This document shows positions 23,835 through 36,495 of a stretch of DNA of 64,000 nucleotides, one piece after another. Source of the DNA: Plasmodiophora brassicae. Taxonomy: Eukaryota > Endomyxa: Phytomyxea > Phytomyxea > Plasmodiophorida. The DNA lies in contig CP145411.1 in assembly GCA_036867785.1 (NCBI GenBank), forward strand, positions 806,001 through 870,000, in the 5' to 3' direction. Position 1 is the first letter of the stretch, and the number at the start of each line of letters is the position of its first letter. The notes below the pieces were generated by a model that searched no databases, was not told the origin of the DNA, and was given only the letters and a program-made list of their open reading frames with translations. The position numbers and the translations under genes were made by a program.

Positions 23835-23913
23835 CGCTCCCTGCCATCGTCTGTAATGTTCGTGTGTCGCCGGCACGTTCCCGAACAGCGGCAGAACGTG
23901 GTGTCTGTTTCGA

Positions 23914-24999
23914 TTACGCTAGGCCTCGAGCGACAGCCAGCTCGGCGTTGAGGAGCGATCCGCCCGCAGCGCCAATGACGGTGTTGTGGCTCAGCAACGT
24001 GAACTTGACGTCGAGCAGGGTGCATGCGCGGACACGCCCAACGGTGATCGTGTACCCTCGCCCGCAGTCCCGATCCAGCCTCGGTTGCGGGCGATCGTCG
24101 GCGCTGAGTACGACGATGGGGGACGCCGGCGCCGACGGTAACTTGTACTGGGCCACCGGCGATTCGTACTGCGACAAGGCATCGCGCACCTCGTCCGCTG
24201 TAGCCGGGCGTCGTAACTTGACGGAACAGCAGGCCAGGTGCCCGTCGCGAACACAGACACGGTTGCACTGAGCGCTCAGCGTCATCTCAGCGGGCCGGAA
24301 CGCCCCGTTTCGCCATTCGCCCAGAATCTTGAGCGGCTCGGATTCGAGCTTGTCCTCTTCGCCCGGGATGTACGGGACGACGTTGTCGACGATGTCCATT
24401 GCCGGGACACCTGGGTACCCAGCACCGGAGACAGCCTGCATCGTCACGACCAAGGCGGAATCGATTCCGAACGCCTGCTGAAGCGGCCGCAGGGCAACCA
24501 CCAGGCCGGTGCTGGCACAGTTCGCGTTCGCGATGATGAACCCGGAACGCCCGTTCTTCGACGCGCGAGACTGTGCAAACGCGGCTTCCAGATGGTCGGG
24601 GTTCACGAACGGTATCAGCACCGGCACGTCGGCGTCCATCCGATGGGGGCCCGCGTTGGTGAACACGGCGAAACCCGCGTTGGCGAACTCGGACTCAATA
24701 TCGCCGGCCACCGACGAATCCAGTGCGGAGAATATGATCTGGACGCCTTCGAACTCCCTGGGGACGCAGGGCCGCACGACGAACTCGGACACGGCGTCGG
24801 GGAGCGCCGTGTCCAGCTTCCAGCTGCACGCGCGGGCATACGTCTGGCCGGCCGACCGCGATGACGCGCCGACGGCAACCAGCTCGAACCAGGGATGATC
24901 GGCCAGGCGCTCGACGAATCGCTGGCCGACGAGGCCCGTTGCACCGAGGATGGCCACTGTTCGCCGCCGGGGCCTGCCGTCGCCATCCTCCACTGTCAT
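23914..24999 (-). CDS. HOM2: Aspartate-semialdehyde dehydrogenase (HOM2 type)
   Basis: It reduces aspartyl-phosphate to aspartate semialdehyde with NADPH, on the path to threonine and methionine (and lysine in other lineages). The single exon encodes 361 aa, the same length as the yeast enzyme. It has the Rossmann start [20 protein letters not shown], the [11 protein letters not shown] segment, the active-site cysteine in [13 protein letters not shown], the [15 protein letters not shown] loop, [13 protein letters not shown], and the close [20 protein letters not shown]. The sequence is of the fungal/archaeal class rather than the common bacterial class, which supports a fungal-side host. Confidence 0.95.
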   Translation of the reverse strand: MTVEDGDGRPRRRTVAILGATGLVGQRFVERLADHPWFELVAVGASSRSAGQTYARACSWKLDTALPDAVSEFVVRPCVPREFEGVQIIFSALDSSVAGDIESEFANAGFAVFTNAGPHRMDADVPVLIPFVNPDHLEAAFAQSRASKNGRSGFIIANANCASTGLVVALRPLQQAFGIDSALVVTMQAVSGAGYPGVPAMDIVDNVVPYIPGEEDKLESEPLKILGEWRNGAFRPAEMTLSAQCNRVCVRDGHLACCSVKLRRPATADEVRDALSQYESPVAQYKLPSAPASPIVVLSADDRPQPRLDRDCGRGYTITVGRVRACTLLDVKFTLLSHNTVIGAAGGSLLNAELAVARGLA

Positions 25000-25127
25000 C
25001 TTGTCTTGAGACTACGAACCCGAATGTTTTTTTTGGGATCGCAGGCCACTGCGACGACGACGACCAGCGTTGCAGTTCCAGTTCCGATTGGATTGTTCCG
25101 GATGTAAGATGACAATTGACGAGGTGT

Positions 25128-28100
25128 TTAGGTCTTACGCTTAAGTTCCTCGATACGTGCCCGTAACGTGCTCAGGGATGGTGTCGTAGTCGACGGGGGC
25201 AGCGAGGACGGCGCAGCAGGCTTGTGGTCTGGAGGAGCAGGCGCAGAACGAGCAACGTTCGAGGGTGCCCCGGAGCCGTTCTCCTTGGCGTCGTTGGTTA
25301 CGGCGGCTGGCGGTGCGAGATTGACACGGTTCCGCAGCATCGCGAGGGACGTATCCACACCCGGAGGAGCGCTGGTGCTGGGGATAGAGCTGATCGATTT
25401 CGTGGGGCTCCCGGCAGCGAGTCTCGGTTCGGAGGAGGACGACCCTTGGGTTCTGGAGCGTAGAAGTCTAAACCGCTCCTGATAGGACAGCACTCTGGAT
25501 GTCGTACTTCCGCCTTGGGCGCCACTCGCATTCTCTGCCGCTGCTGGCTCGGAACGCGCTCGGATACGACTTTCGACCTGACGAAGTAGTATGAGGGCAC
25601 AGTGTACATGGCAACATCAAAGACAAACATTTGCCAGGTATGGTTCAAGGTCCGCGCGATCACTGGAGCGACTAAATGCCCCTTTGGTGTCGGGAACTGC
25701 AGGTGAGCGACCATCCGACAGGCTGAGTCGGTGAACTCCTTCAATAACAGGCGCGCGCAAGCTGGTATCATCGCTGCCCTGCACCGGCGCTGAGGGAGCC
25801 TTTGACGCGGCGGGAAGCCTCTCATTGATGATCTCCCTTAGCAAGGCGCCTTTCGGAACGCCAACGATGTCCTGTAGAATCGATGCGCCACGAAGCTCGA
25901 CGAGTTTAACAACCAGGGTGAATACCGTCTGTACCGACCATCAGATATGCTTCATACATTTGCCATGCATCCTGTACTTACGTTCCACGGTTTCTGAACT
26001 CCAATTTGATCGGAGCGCGCTTCCCAGAATGACTGCGGGTGGCGTTCGAGGAAATCGTGAACTTCACCAAGAAGCATTTGCAGTTTCAGCCGTTCGTGTG
26101 TCTTGTCCAGCGTTTTAATAAGCTTTACAATACAGCGACAGATAAGCGTGCACAGCCTGCGCGATGTTAAACGCCATGGCTGACATATACAGGATTCCAA
26201 CTTACAAGCCGCGGTCTACAACGACCGTATGGGACCAGAGATCAGTAAGGCTACGAATTAGGGCAGCGAAACAGCGGGAGCGATCAGTCGTCTCGAGCGA
26301 CTTGAGAACCAGGATGTTCAGCATTGCAATGCTTGACTTGCTGTGAGGACCCTCGAGCCGTTTGTCCAGCATGGCGCTCAACACGACTTCATAGAAAAAC
26401 TGCAGCGTATCTATGCTCACACCAAGGGCTAAATCGTGACAATCGCCATGAGCTTTGAGGATCGACGCGAGCGCATCAATAGCTGGACTCAGCAACCGCT
26501 GATTGCCTCGCGGTCCAATGGCACTCCGTATCTGCCAATATCACGGGTTAGTAGGACGGGCATCAGGGGTCACAGCAGCATACCTGTTGAAGCAGCAGTG
26601 TGACTAGCTTGTTGACTTCCTTTGCTATTGGCATATCCAGCCCTGCGTTCAGTACGATTCGCTTATGAACCATCTTCATCGCCTCGAGCTTCGTATCGTC
26701 GATACCAAACTCAAGATCGTTAATGAGTTTGTTAACGGCTGCGCTGTCGTCGCTTGTCGGCTCGTCTCCGAAGATGTGAGGCTGAAGACGGTTTGTACTA
26801 GGTACCCTCAATGCGGTTGGTACAGCATCACTCGGAGCCTGTGGACATGTTGATTAAGAGCAATGATGACGACAAGTAGCGATCTCTACCGAAGACTCGG
26901 CTTTCCGTTCAGCAGCTGCTCCCTGAGTATCACGAGGAGTTCCAGCGATGCCAACCTCTTCAAGGTCAAGTCGGAACATGTCATCGTCATCGGCGTGCTG
27001 AATGCTAGCTTTCGAAGGTGGATCTGCAGCACGAGCGACTGACGTCAGAGACGTCGGTGCTGGGACAGCAGAGGTGCCTTCAGAAGACTTGGGACGTCCA
27101 ATTCGAGGAGATTGTGGGGCGGCAGGTGGACGCTTGAATTGCTTCTCCATGACTTTGCGAACCTTGTCTGGAAGGTCAGAGCCGAGTCTGCTCCAGAAAA
27201 CGGAATCGCCCAAATCGTTGTACGCCCTTTGCAACAGGGAAATGGCCGCATTTCGCATCGACGAATCATGGCTAGTAACGAACTCTGCAACGACTTGCAG
27301 CGCCTTGCGCGGGACAACTCCATCGACGCCGCCGTTCTTGACCGACAAGGCAACGAGCTCATCCATGCACGATGACTTGACCCGACTGTTCTTCGACACC
27401 ATTATACCATCGAACAAAAACTTGCCAACAAGAGAAGGCGACCAGGCATCGGCAGAAAGCTTCAGGAGCTCGCGGGCACGAGTCCTGAGGGGCGCCTTAT
27501 TATGGCCTAACTGTTATGCCACATGAACGTTAGAATATCTCCCAATGGAAGGCGTAGTGCACCAACCAGTTTTTCGACAAGTACAGGAACAATGCAGTTC
27601 GCGTCGTATTCATCGAGACCGGCGCAGGACGAGAGTGTTGACGAGCAGAACTCTAGGGCTTTGACAACAACCTGCGTTTTGTCCTCCGCGATCCGAAGTG
27701 ATGTCCAGGCAAGCAACAGATCGCGAACGGATGCGAACGCACAAGGTGCGGCTTGAGAAATGGTATCAAACGCGACAACGTGCTTCTGGAAATCAACGGA
27801 AAACATATCTTGGTGCAGAGACGCAGACACCCACGGAAGAATGAGCTCGCTCAAATGAGCCTGGTCTTCAGCAGTCCATTCCTGGTAGCCCACATTGTTC
27901 TGTCGCCAACGACTGTCTCGCCGGCTCTGAATTGCTTTGCCATCACAGACCCGAATGTCATCGGAGTCAGCTACAGGCTGAGGATGGGACCCAGGGACAG
28001 GCTCGACGCTTCGGGATCGTTTCACGCGCTTTGGGCCGCTGTCTGCTGCGCCTGGCTTACGTTTCCGTAATGTACGCGACAATGCTTTACGAGGCGCGGC

Positions 28101-31100
28101 AGTATGCGATACACCGGAGTGTGTAGAGCCCTTTGTTGGTCCAGATGGCATAGCAGGCGAGCAGGAAACTGAGGGCTGAACTGCAGGTAAGTCTTGATTG
28201 CCAAGCTTGTCGAGGCATGGCATGACTGTCATTTGAGCAGTACGGGGCAACGACTGCGCGCAGGAACGAATCGCAGGGAGACCGACAATTCCAGCCAAGA
28301 ACGACAATAGTTTCTCAGCAAGGGCCCGTACCCCAACAATTTTGTCTTGAACGCAAGACAGTACAGCAGGCACCATTTGAGATGCAGAAGACTCGCCGAG
28401 GTCACCAGGTGACGCCGACAGCCGGCGAAGCAAGACGTCAAGCAGACCTTCACGAAGCAACTGCGAATCGAAACCCTTGATAATCGCCGGAATTGCAGAC
28501 TGGAGAGCACTTCCCTGAATCCAAGCCAAAAGAGCATCTCTAGCCAATCCAGCGATTTGTTTCTTGCTATCAGCAACCAAAGTATGCACTGAGGCGACAA
28601 CGGCTTTGGCATGTCGAGTAATCCCGCTGGGGCCCAGGTCGTCGCCCAACGTTCGAAGGACGCCCAGCGCAGTCAAGACCAGTAGTTTGTTCGCGTCGGA
28701 AACTCTTGCCAGAACTGCCTTGACAAGATCCCTAACGTTCGGCTGAATGTGGTGATGTGCAGCCTCCAGAATGGATGAAACGGTATCCAGTGCCGCCTTG
28801 CGCTCTTTCCAGGCATCGCAATCCATTTGCTGCAAAAGCTTCCCAGTTATCTTCGAACTAATATCGGCCCGTTCAAGTACGAATCCGCTATTTCCTTTGG
28901 AGTTCTTGGCCTTTGACGAGCTACTATCTGGGAGTGTGCCGCGTTTGAAGCGTGTCGGTGTAAGAATGCCAGATCCAGGAGTGATGGCGTCGATGTCTGC
29001 TTCGACGACTTTAGCCAGAGCGGGTTTGAGTCCATCGAGAATGGCAGACCGCATGGGAGGGCTGCCAACCTGCTTGTACATTTCCAGCAGCAAAGACGTC
29101 GTTTCAGTGCGTACACCAGCGGATGAATGAGCAAGCCAAGTCTTGCTGGCATCGACAATGCCTTTCAGGGCCATGGTACTGGCACCGAAGTCGATCAAGA
29201 TTGTACGTAGTGCAGTAACGACGCCTTGCAAGGCTTTGGGATTTTTGACAGAAGCTGATTTCGAAAGAATCATTGGGACGATTGCAGCGGGACCGAGCGC
29301 CTCACAAAGGGCCAGGCAGCAATCGAGAGCGGTAGCGTTGAGCTTCGGATCGCCTAACTTATTCAGCAGAGCCACAAGAGGCGGTGAAGCAAGCCTTGTC
29401 GAAAACGCAGTGGACACTGAAGCAAGCTTCGCAACCATCTCGAACATAAGCGCATTAACTTGAAAGTTCACTTCTTTCCAGCCTGGGGTCTTGTTGATCG
29501 TGTACAGCAACGGCTGGCACAAGTCAGTAACACCAAAGCCTTCTTCGTCGATGCGAGAGTTGATGAATTCCATGGCTGCAACTCGTTCTTTCCAGTTCTT
29601 CGAGGAGAGTTGAACAACAACCTCAGGTGTCATTTTCTCGGCTAGTAGAGCGGATGCCTCCTCGAAAGCTAATGCTGGCAATGCTGTGTCGTTAACAGGT
29701 ACAGGATTGACGGTCCTGTGTACCGAGGTTGCCGACGATCCGGAGTTCCCAGACTCGACAGCCGGTGACGAACTGGGCTCGCCAGGAACAGAAGATGGTG
29801 GAAGAGCTGGCGTCTCGTCAACTGGCGGTTTCGATCGCAGGGCTGGAAGTGGTGGCGACCGTTGCAAGCGTTTTGGGAGCTTCGGCCGCGAAGCATGCTT
29901 CTTCGGTGTAGTTGCATCAATCTCGAAAGCCATCGGTCGTGAAGCAGGCTGTTTAGGTTGCGTTGTGCCAGTCTCGAAAACCATCGCTTTGGGTCCTTGA
30001 CCACGAGTCGGGCTAGATGCTGCAAAGTCGGAGCCCTTGTCATCGGTATCTCGCTGTTCAACGACAGCTGGGGCAGAGTTCCGCTTAGGAGTGCGTTTCG
30101 TTTGCGAATCGCCAGCTCTTGGCGCCGGATCGCGTGCAGGAATCGAAGAAGCGATTTCGACAGCGAGGTCACGAATTTTACGGCATCGAGTCGAATCACG
30201 CGACTCAAACTCGGGAAGGAATCTCGAAAAGAAAGGGTCGGACTCTCCGGAGACGGCCAGCAGAGCGGCAAGAGCACCAAGAGCGTTGGCGCGAACGTCC
30301 CCAGCACTGTGATCCAAGTTGTTCGATATGGCAGTGCCTGAATAACGATCAGATTCTTATGAGCGTAGGAATGGTTGCTGATTACCAAGCGCAGCGATGA
30401 AATTCTTCTTAATACAAGACGGCGCAAGTTTAGGCAAAGCGGACGACAGCCATTGCAGAAGATCAGCGGCGACCTTGGGCGTTTTGTGGCCAAGACCAGC
30501 AACGAGGTCATCAAGAACGGGACTTAAGTCATGGCCAAGCGTCTAAATCGACAGAGCAACAATAAGAAGGCTGCACACTGACAGACGTTATGTTGGTACC
30601 TTATCTGTGAACGTGTCGAGGAAAGATAGGGCTGGACCGATCACCATATGTTTCTTTTCTTTCAACGCCTGAATCACTTGGGGAAACATTGGCAAAGCAA
30701 GAGGAAGAAACTGGGCTGAAGGAAGTCCTGCGGCCAGATTGCTGAAAGCGGCAATCGCTTGGCCGGCTACCATGATGTTGTTGTCTGAAAGTTGGGTCCG
30801 CACAGCATCAACGACGTCCGCAACTTCGTGGCTCCACTTCATCTGGCCGCGGCTGGATGTAATGGACACCAACGTATCAATGGCAGCCTAAATGGGTGTC
30901 AGACTTGAAGATATAACACATTAAAGCGGGTGCTATAAACCTTTCGATCTTTCCACTTATCACTTCGCATCTCGTCTATCCACGATGAAGGTAACTTGAC
31001 CATGATGTCGAGAACAGAGCGGTCAGTGTTTGGTGCCGAAATGGAGAGTCCTGAGGGCTGCGGAATAGAGCCGTCAGCGCGTCTAACTGTTCTTGCTGGA

Positions 31101-32147
31101 GTATGTGATTTGACAGTTATAGAATCGAACAGAGCGTTAAGGTCCTGAAACAGGTAAGCTCACGAAGCGTACATGTAGCGAGTGCAACGGACTACCTTCT
31201 CCTGAGCCGAACGAATTTCCATTCGACCAATCGCGTCTCGAAATTCAACTCCTCGGTATGTGTACATTGCGGAACATAGCTTCATTGCTGTCGCTCGGCA
31301 AGTATCATTCAAGTGGTTGAGCATCGAAGGCACGCGGTCGTCGATGGCGCGAACAGGCACCGCTTTGCAACCAAATTCCTTGTAGGTACAAATTAGTTTC
31401 ATTTCCAGGTGGTTGCATTGGTTCCGCGTACCTCGACAGCAGTTAAAATCGATTGGACACATGCCGTTGTAATCTTTGGCAACTTGTTTTCCAGTCCCGC
31501 CAGCAATTCATCAAAGACGACGTTGCCATGACCCCGTTCAATCAGTTTCATGATAATTTCCGTAGCGTCACTCAACATTCTCGGGTTGCCCTTAAACGCA
31601 TCAGAAACAACAGTTTTCGCCAGGGTTCCAGCGAGCTCTCCCGGTATAGTAACACGATCGACGAACGCCTGGCATGTCAGTAGTCCCTTTGCCTTTGCAC
31701 ATGCGTTTATATCGCCCGCCATCTTGGGTAGGAGTTCAATGTACTCTGTAAGCGTATGCCTACATGCAATTATTTCAGCAACAATATAGCACGAGCGATT
31801 TCACTTGACAAACAGGTCATTAGCGGTTGCACCAGACACTTGATTGCCCAATTCTGTATAAGCAATAGTCCGCTCTTTCCACTGCTTGGAAATTAGGCGT
31901 TTGCCTAAAGGGACGGTTGCTGCCGGATCCTCGTCCACTGGGACAAATCCAGGTGGGTATTCTGGCGGTGCGACCCATGCCTTTATGATCAATCAGAACC
32001 GAATTTGCTGAAGGATGCTCAACGCAGGCTTACTGTCGTCCTCCGCCATTCGTCGTCATGCTTGATAGGTGTGAACGCCACCGGACGTCCCTCTTCGCCG
32101 CCATTCTCCTCTGTAATACCCGGCGTAGTGTCGTCGGCGGCCGCCAT
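25128..32147 (-). CDS. CKAP5: XMAP215/CKAP5-family microtubule polymerase, five TOG domains
   Basis: A plus-end microtubule polymerase that uses TOG domains to deliver tubulin. The first exon starts at ATG 32145-32147 (MAAADDTTPGITEENG) and is spliced through a GTAAGC donor to AWVAPPEYPPGFVPVDEDPA. TOG signatures follow in order: SKQWKERTIAYTELGN, SDKWKDRKAAIDTLVS, LSSKNWKERVAAMEFINSRI, MDCDAWKERKAALDTVSSIL, and a fifth helical array from WTAEDQAHLSELILPWV to DKVRKVMEKQFKRP. Long Ser/Pro/Lys linkers separate them. The C-terminus ends LRARIEELKRKT. I estimate about 2,150 aa, close to animal CKAP5 and far longer than two-TOG yeast Stu2. Exon borders in 25.1-26.9 kb were not all resolved. Confidence 0.92.
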
Positions 32148-32651
32148 GGTCCGGAAGTCGACCAGTGGTTCTCCCCAAGCAACTGAGCGTCTGCGGTGTT
32201 TTGCCACCAACTCAAGCGGGGAGACCGCACAGGCGCAGGCACTGCCGACGACCGCAGGTCAGGGATACACCGAGTTCTTTGTTTCGGGGGGCCGCACCCA
32301 CCATGGTCCATGTGTTCCGTTTCGGCAGGTTCATTCGATAGCGGTTTGGCAAGGGCCAGACGTTTGACCTGTCACACGACATAATCAAACTTCAATGTGG
32401 TACTGCAAACTATGCCTGAAGATAGTATCTCTGGCGATGACGGAAATGTGCCCGTTTGCAACATGTCCTGCCAGCAGACTCGGTACTTACTGTACGTTTC
32501 TTCGCTTAAAGCTGGACAAGCGGGCCCCCGTGCATGTCTGGTGGGTGTCGTGGTGGCGGCTCGAGAGAGTGGAAAGTCCGTAGGGCAGTCGTGCGACGTC
32601 GGTGATCGTGGCGCGGCGTGAGTCGCGTCTCGAGGGGACGGTTCGTCAACC
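32148..32651. other. Divergent intergenic region, CKAP5 / U1-70K
   Basis: About 500 bp between divergent genes. Short open frames exist on both strands (for example 32397-32621 plus and 32372-32653 minus), but none shows a recognisable domain or flanking splice logic. I see no repeat. Likely promoters and 5' untranslated regions. Confidence 0.35.
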
Positions 32652-33800
32652 ATGGCACACTACATGCCACCCCATATGCTGGCGCTGTTCGCTCCAAGGC
32701 CGCCTTTACCGTATCAGGAGCCTCTGGAGCCGAAGCGTGGCCGGCCATTGACCGGTTTGGCTGCCTTCAAGAGCTCGTTTCAGGACCCGGCGACGCTACC
32801 ACCGCTTGTCAAACATGAAACCGCACCTGAGAAACGGGCGCGCCGAGCTAAGAAGCAGGCCGCGAAAACAGCCGCTAGGATTGCGTCTCAGGCGAAGCGA
32901 TGTACTGGAAATTATGTTCGATATGCCTCTTGATGTTGACGCACGTCTTGTAGGGAACCCGCAAGAGAACCCGAATGCAACTGAAGATGCCTACAAAACG
33001 CTGTTCATCACTCGTTTGGATTACAACGTCACTGAAGACCAACTCAAGAAGGAGTTGAGCAATTGCGGCCCTGTGAAATCTGTTCATATTGTCAAGGACC
33101 AGAAGACTTCCAAGCCCCGAGGATACGCGTTTGTTGAATTCGAGCACGAGAAAGATCTTAAACGTATGGACTTTATCACGTCGTTAGCCGTGTTTCTTAC
33201 CGAGCTGGCTTTGCAGATGCTTACAAAGCGATGGACGGCAAGAAGTTGCTGAACAGGCGGGTCACTGTCGATGTGGAACGTGGGCGCACGGTGCCGAACT
33301 GGAAGCCGCGACGGCTTGGTGGTGGTCTAGGATCCACTCGCAAGACGAAAGAGAAGAAGCAGAAAGGTGCTGGCGCCCCTGCCCCGCTTCGCCGTGAAGA
33401 ATCAAGGGGCCAAGAGCGATCAGCACGGTCTGGCGGTTATGAGTCCCGAAGTGGTTACCGTCCTGAGCATGGTCGTGGCGGTGAGGGCCGAGGATACAGT
33501 GACCGAGGCCCGGGTCGTAGCGATGACCGTTACCGTGATGGTCGGGATCGTGATCGCCATCGCGATTATGAGCGAGACCGCGATCGTTCGCGTGGGCATT
33601 CCTATCGCGATGACAAGCCTTCCTACCGTCGATCGAGCCACGAGGACGATGATCGATCCCGGAGAGATGATCGCCGTTCGTCGCATGGAGACGACCGCCG
33701 GAACTCGTCTTCGTATGGAGGTGCTGACCGTCGGCCTCCGTCCTCAGGCCTGCCGTCCAATGGACCACCTTTACCGCCTCAGTCGCAGATCTTTGGCTAG
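32652..33800 (+). CDS. SNRNP70: U1 snRNP 70 kDa protein
   Basis: It binds stem-loop I of U1 snRNA and helps 5' splice-site recognition. Three exons (32652-32901, 32954-33163, 33217-33800), introns 52 and 53 nt, encode 347 aa. The N-terminus [20 protein letters not shown] matches the U1-70K tail that contacts U1-C and Sm proteins. The RRM has RNP2 LFITRLDY and RNP1 RGYAFVEF, followed by [20 protein letters not shown], which is diagnostic of U1-70K. The C-terminal third is an RD/RS-rich segment ([20 protein letters not shown]). Splicing at both introns restores conserved residues (KRW-NPQ and [12 protein letters not shown]), which validates the short-intron model used throughout. Confidence 0.96.
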
Positions 33801-34307
33801 CTCCATATGCTGATACTCATTCTGTGCCTTGTGCGCGACGCTCTTCAAATACAGATCTCGCCCATGTCCTGTTAACCTGTTGTCAATGGAGTACTTTGGA
33901 ACGCATTAATGCCTTATACGGGTTGTTCGCAAAGACCCTGTCGCATCAGACGACCCCTGATGAATGCTGTACCGACGCAGGGTGGCGACGATGTGTTTGA
34001 TGATGTCCGGCCCGGCTTGAGTTTGTTGACAGACAGAGTAACCCAACGACGGCCAGTTCCCTTAGGGTTTGTCTTTGATCTCATTGTCGTTGTTTTGACG
34101 GACATCTGCCGCTTCGCTACAGGATACGTCATAATAATGGAGAGCGGCCGAGATTGCGTGGAAGTCCAAGCGACAATCTTCAGCCGCAGCCTCTACCGTT
34201 CATGCAGAGTACATGGTCCAGTACGATGGGAGCTTGGCACGTAAGCGGATCTTCAGATCTCCGTCACGGACTCCGGAAAGCCGGAGACTGTTCCGGAACC
34301 CGCGAAC
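33801..34307. other. Intergenic region between U1-70K and the RPA34-like gene
   Basis: About 500 bp with no recognised gene. A minus-strand frame at 33914-34132 (basic, with KTNPKGTGRRWVTLSVNK) and an overlapping plus frame are open, but neither matches a family I know. The last 63 bases are in frame with the downstream ATG (ADLQISVTDSGKPETVPEPA), so the next gene could start earlier via an upstream exon. Confidence 0.35.
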
Positions 34308-35144
34308 ATGACAGAAGCGCCTGCCGTCAAGCATGATGGCAAGGAGAAGAAGCATAAGAAGCATAAGAAACGAGATCGGGAGTACGCAACCAAAACCAGC
34401 ACTACTGCCGAAATGGATCGCATTCCAGTTGCTGGTCCCGTGGAAAACGTCCATTGCATCAGCTCTGAAACGCTTGCTGGACTGCGACCCAAGAATCAGT
34501 TGTGGTTGTTCTCGTTCCCTTCAGGCGTAAGTCGGGTTATCCATGTATGTTATTATGACGGCTAAACAGTTTGTTTGCAGTTTCCTGTGGACAGCCCTGA
34601 TTTCGCTAGAACGGAACTGATCATTCCTGACAACCCTGACGTTTCAGGTGGCGTGATTGCTCGGTTTCAGTTGCAGTCGTGCGAATATGAGGTCTTCGAG
34701 GATCAGGCTCCAGAGGCTGTCGTCAATGTCGTACCAAACGTGAATCAGAATGAGCTTCTGTTGGGTCGACCGTTCTCCAGATCGTTCGTGATCCGCAAGC
34801 GCGTTGTCGTGCCTGAAGTCGACGTTGCCGGCCTGAACGTCAAACAAAAAGTCCCCCAGATCGTATCGTCTGCCAAGAACCGAGAGATTCTGGACGAAAC
34901 ACTTAACCGGACGCTGATGTCCAAGGAGCTCCCAGTGATTCCCGAACAGCATGGCAAGAAATCTCGAAAGTCGAAATCTGAGTCGTCAGACCGCGCGGAA
35001 CAGCTTGACGTGCAGAACGCCACCGACGCAGGAACGGTCTCCGGTGCGAAACGCAAGAGCAGAGAGCATCGGTCCTCAGAGAAAGAGTCGAAGAAGAAAA
35101 AGAAGAAGGACAAGGCGAAGCGGTCAGATGTGGGAGGTAGTTGA
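34308..35144 (+). CDS. RNA polymerase I subunit RPA34/CD3EAP-like
   Basis: Two exons (34308-34526, 34581-35144) around a 54-nt intron give 260 aa. After a Lys/His-rich start (KEKKHKKHKKRDRE) comes the block ISSETLAGLRPKNQLWLFSF. Joined by splicing to PSG-FPVDSPDF, it resembles the 'x-LWLI-x-P' dimerisation strand of Rpa34.5/PAF49. A second beta segment (GGVIARFQLQSCEYEVFEDQ) and a highly basic C-terminal tail (KKKKKKDKAKRSD) also follow the RPA34 plan. RPA34 pairs with RPA49 on Pol I and aids rRNA synthesis. The family is fast-evolving, so the call is tentative. Another nucleolar lysine-rich protein is the alternative. Confidence 0.5.
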
Positions 35145-35259
35145 AAACATATACGTCTGAATCGTTGCAACTTGCTTTATTTCGTATTTCGGTCACCGTC
35201 TTCACTGTCGGTATTGTTTCTTTTGACGGTTTGTATTCCTCGTAAACGCAGGAATGTGT

Positions 35260-36139
35260 CTACTTCTGCGAGCAAACCCTTGCAGGAATCCAGTTCATCT
35301 GTGCCGATGGTTCAGCATGCATGGAGCAGTGTTTAATCGAGACACTACCCTGTACTTCCTTGCACACCTCGTCCAGGAACGATTTGTCGATCCTGTCGCC
35401 CTGTTTCGGCACAGGCACGGTGATCGGTTTGGCTGGATTGATAGCAAAGGCGCCCTCCGAAGTGGGAGGGTTTGACGTCGTGGTCAGCTTGTAGAAGTCA
35501 TTACTGAGCCGTAGCCTCTGGCCGTCCAGGATGTCCAAACCGGGGCACAGGCTCAGAATCTTCTCTCGGTACCCTGGCTCAGAGCAAACTAGACGGGCCG
35601 GTAAGCATTACGTGCTGCGGGGCATATGTTCCGGGGACATGCCTGGGTTCGCTCGTGATCCGTCGATGTTTTGAAAGTAGACAGCCTTGAGGTTTGGAAG
35701 CGTTCCCAAACACTCGAGTTGGACCAAACTTCGAATTTGATTGCCTTGAATGTGGATGTATGCCAATGATGACAAGCCCCGGAATGGCTCTAAGGTACGC
35801 GATTAGTATAGGTTGTTTGGCAGGTAGGTAATGCCGTACCCAAACTCTCAGCGATGTTGCCGCTGATATTGACACGTTCGAGTTTCGTGCACGCTCGAAC
35901 AGGCGTCATGTCGAGAATCTCGTTATTATGGACATCGAGGTCCAGCAGGTTCACGCAGTGTTCAATATCACCGAGGCCTGTCAGACCTACAGAGCATCAG
36001 AAAAGTCGCGAGTGGCCTTGTTTGCTGGATTGCGCCAACCCTTACCTGCGTTCACCACAGTCAAAGAGAACACGCTCTCCACGTCGTATTTTCCGGTGGC
36101 AGCTTTGATGCTGTCAGCAGTCAGCTCGTTCTGCACCAT
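35260..36139 (-). CDS. Leucine-rich-repeat protein, LRRC61-like
   Basis: A minus-strand gene of several short exons. The start MVQNELTADSIKAATGKYDV with ESVFSLTVVN parallels human LRRC61 (ITPQLLKSRSGEFSLESILLL). LRR units follow (DIEHCVNLLDLDVHNNEI, then RACTKLERVNISGN, and LVQLECLGTLPNLKAVYFQN). The capping segment LSLCPGLDILDGQRLRLSND and FYKL matches the LRRC61 cap (LKVIDGERV, then SEFYQL). LRRs of this type mediate protein binding and are frequent in ciliary/dynein-assembly factors. The role here is unknown. Exon borders were not all fixed. It is convergent with the RPA34-like gene and divergent from proteasome beta-3. Confidence 0.6.
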
Positions 36140-36495
36140 CGCGTCGTCACGTCCAGGAGGACCTGATCCGCTTCTGTGCAGTCACAGTGTCCGATTGTTG
36201 ACGTGGGGCACTTGGCAATGATGTCAGACACACACACACTACAAATGCCGCAGCCATAAGGTACACAGAGGGCACCACAGCAATAAGACAGTCTTTGCTC
36301 TGTGCAAACAGTATAAACTCTGTTTGCTGCTACACTGTACACCGTCGGGGGTTCAATATGTGGCTGGCCTCTATGAAGTCGGCCAGCATTTTCAACAAAT
36401 CACCCCGGCCAGAACCTGAGCGACGCTTGACTTTCCACCTTCAGCCACATATCTGCGGGGCGTTTTTTTTGCGACCCCATTCGGCAATTGACGAG
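36140..36495. other. Divergent intergenic region, LRRC61-like / PSMB3
   Basis: About 356 bp. It contains a short (AC) tract (36230-36239) and no coding sequence I recognise. Presumed shared promoter region. Confidence 0.35.
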
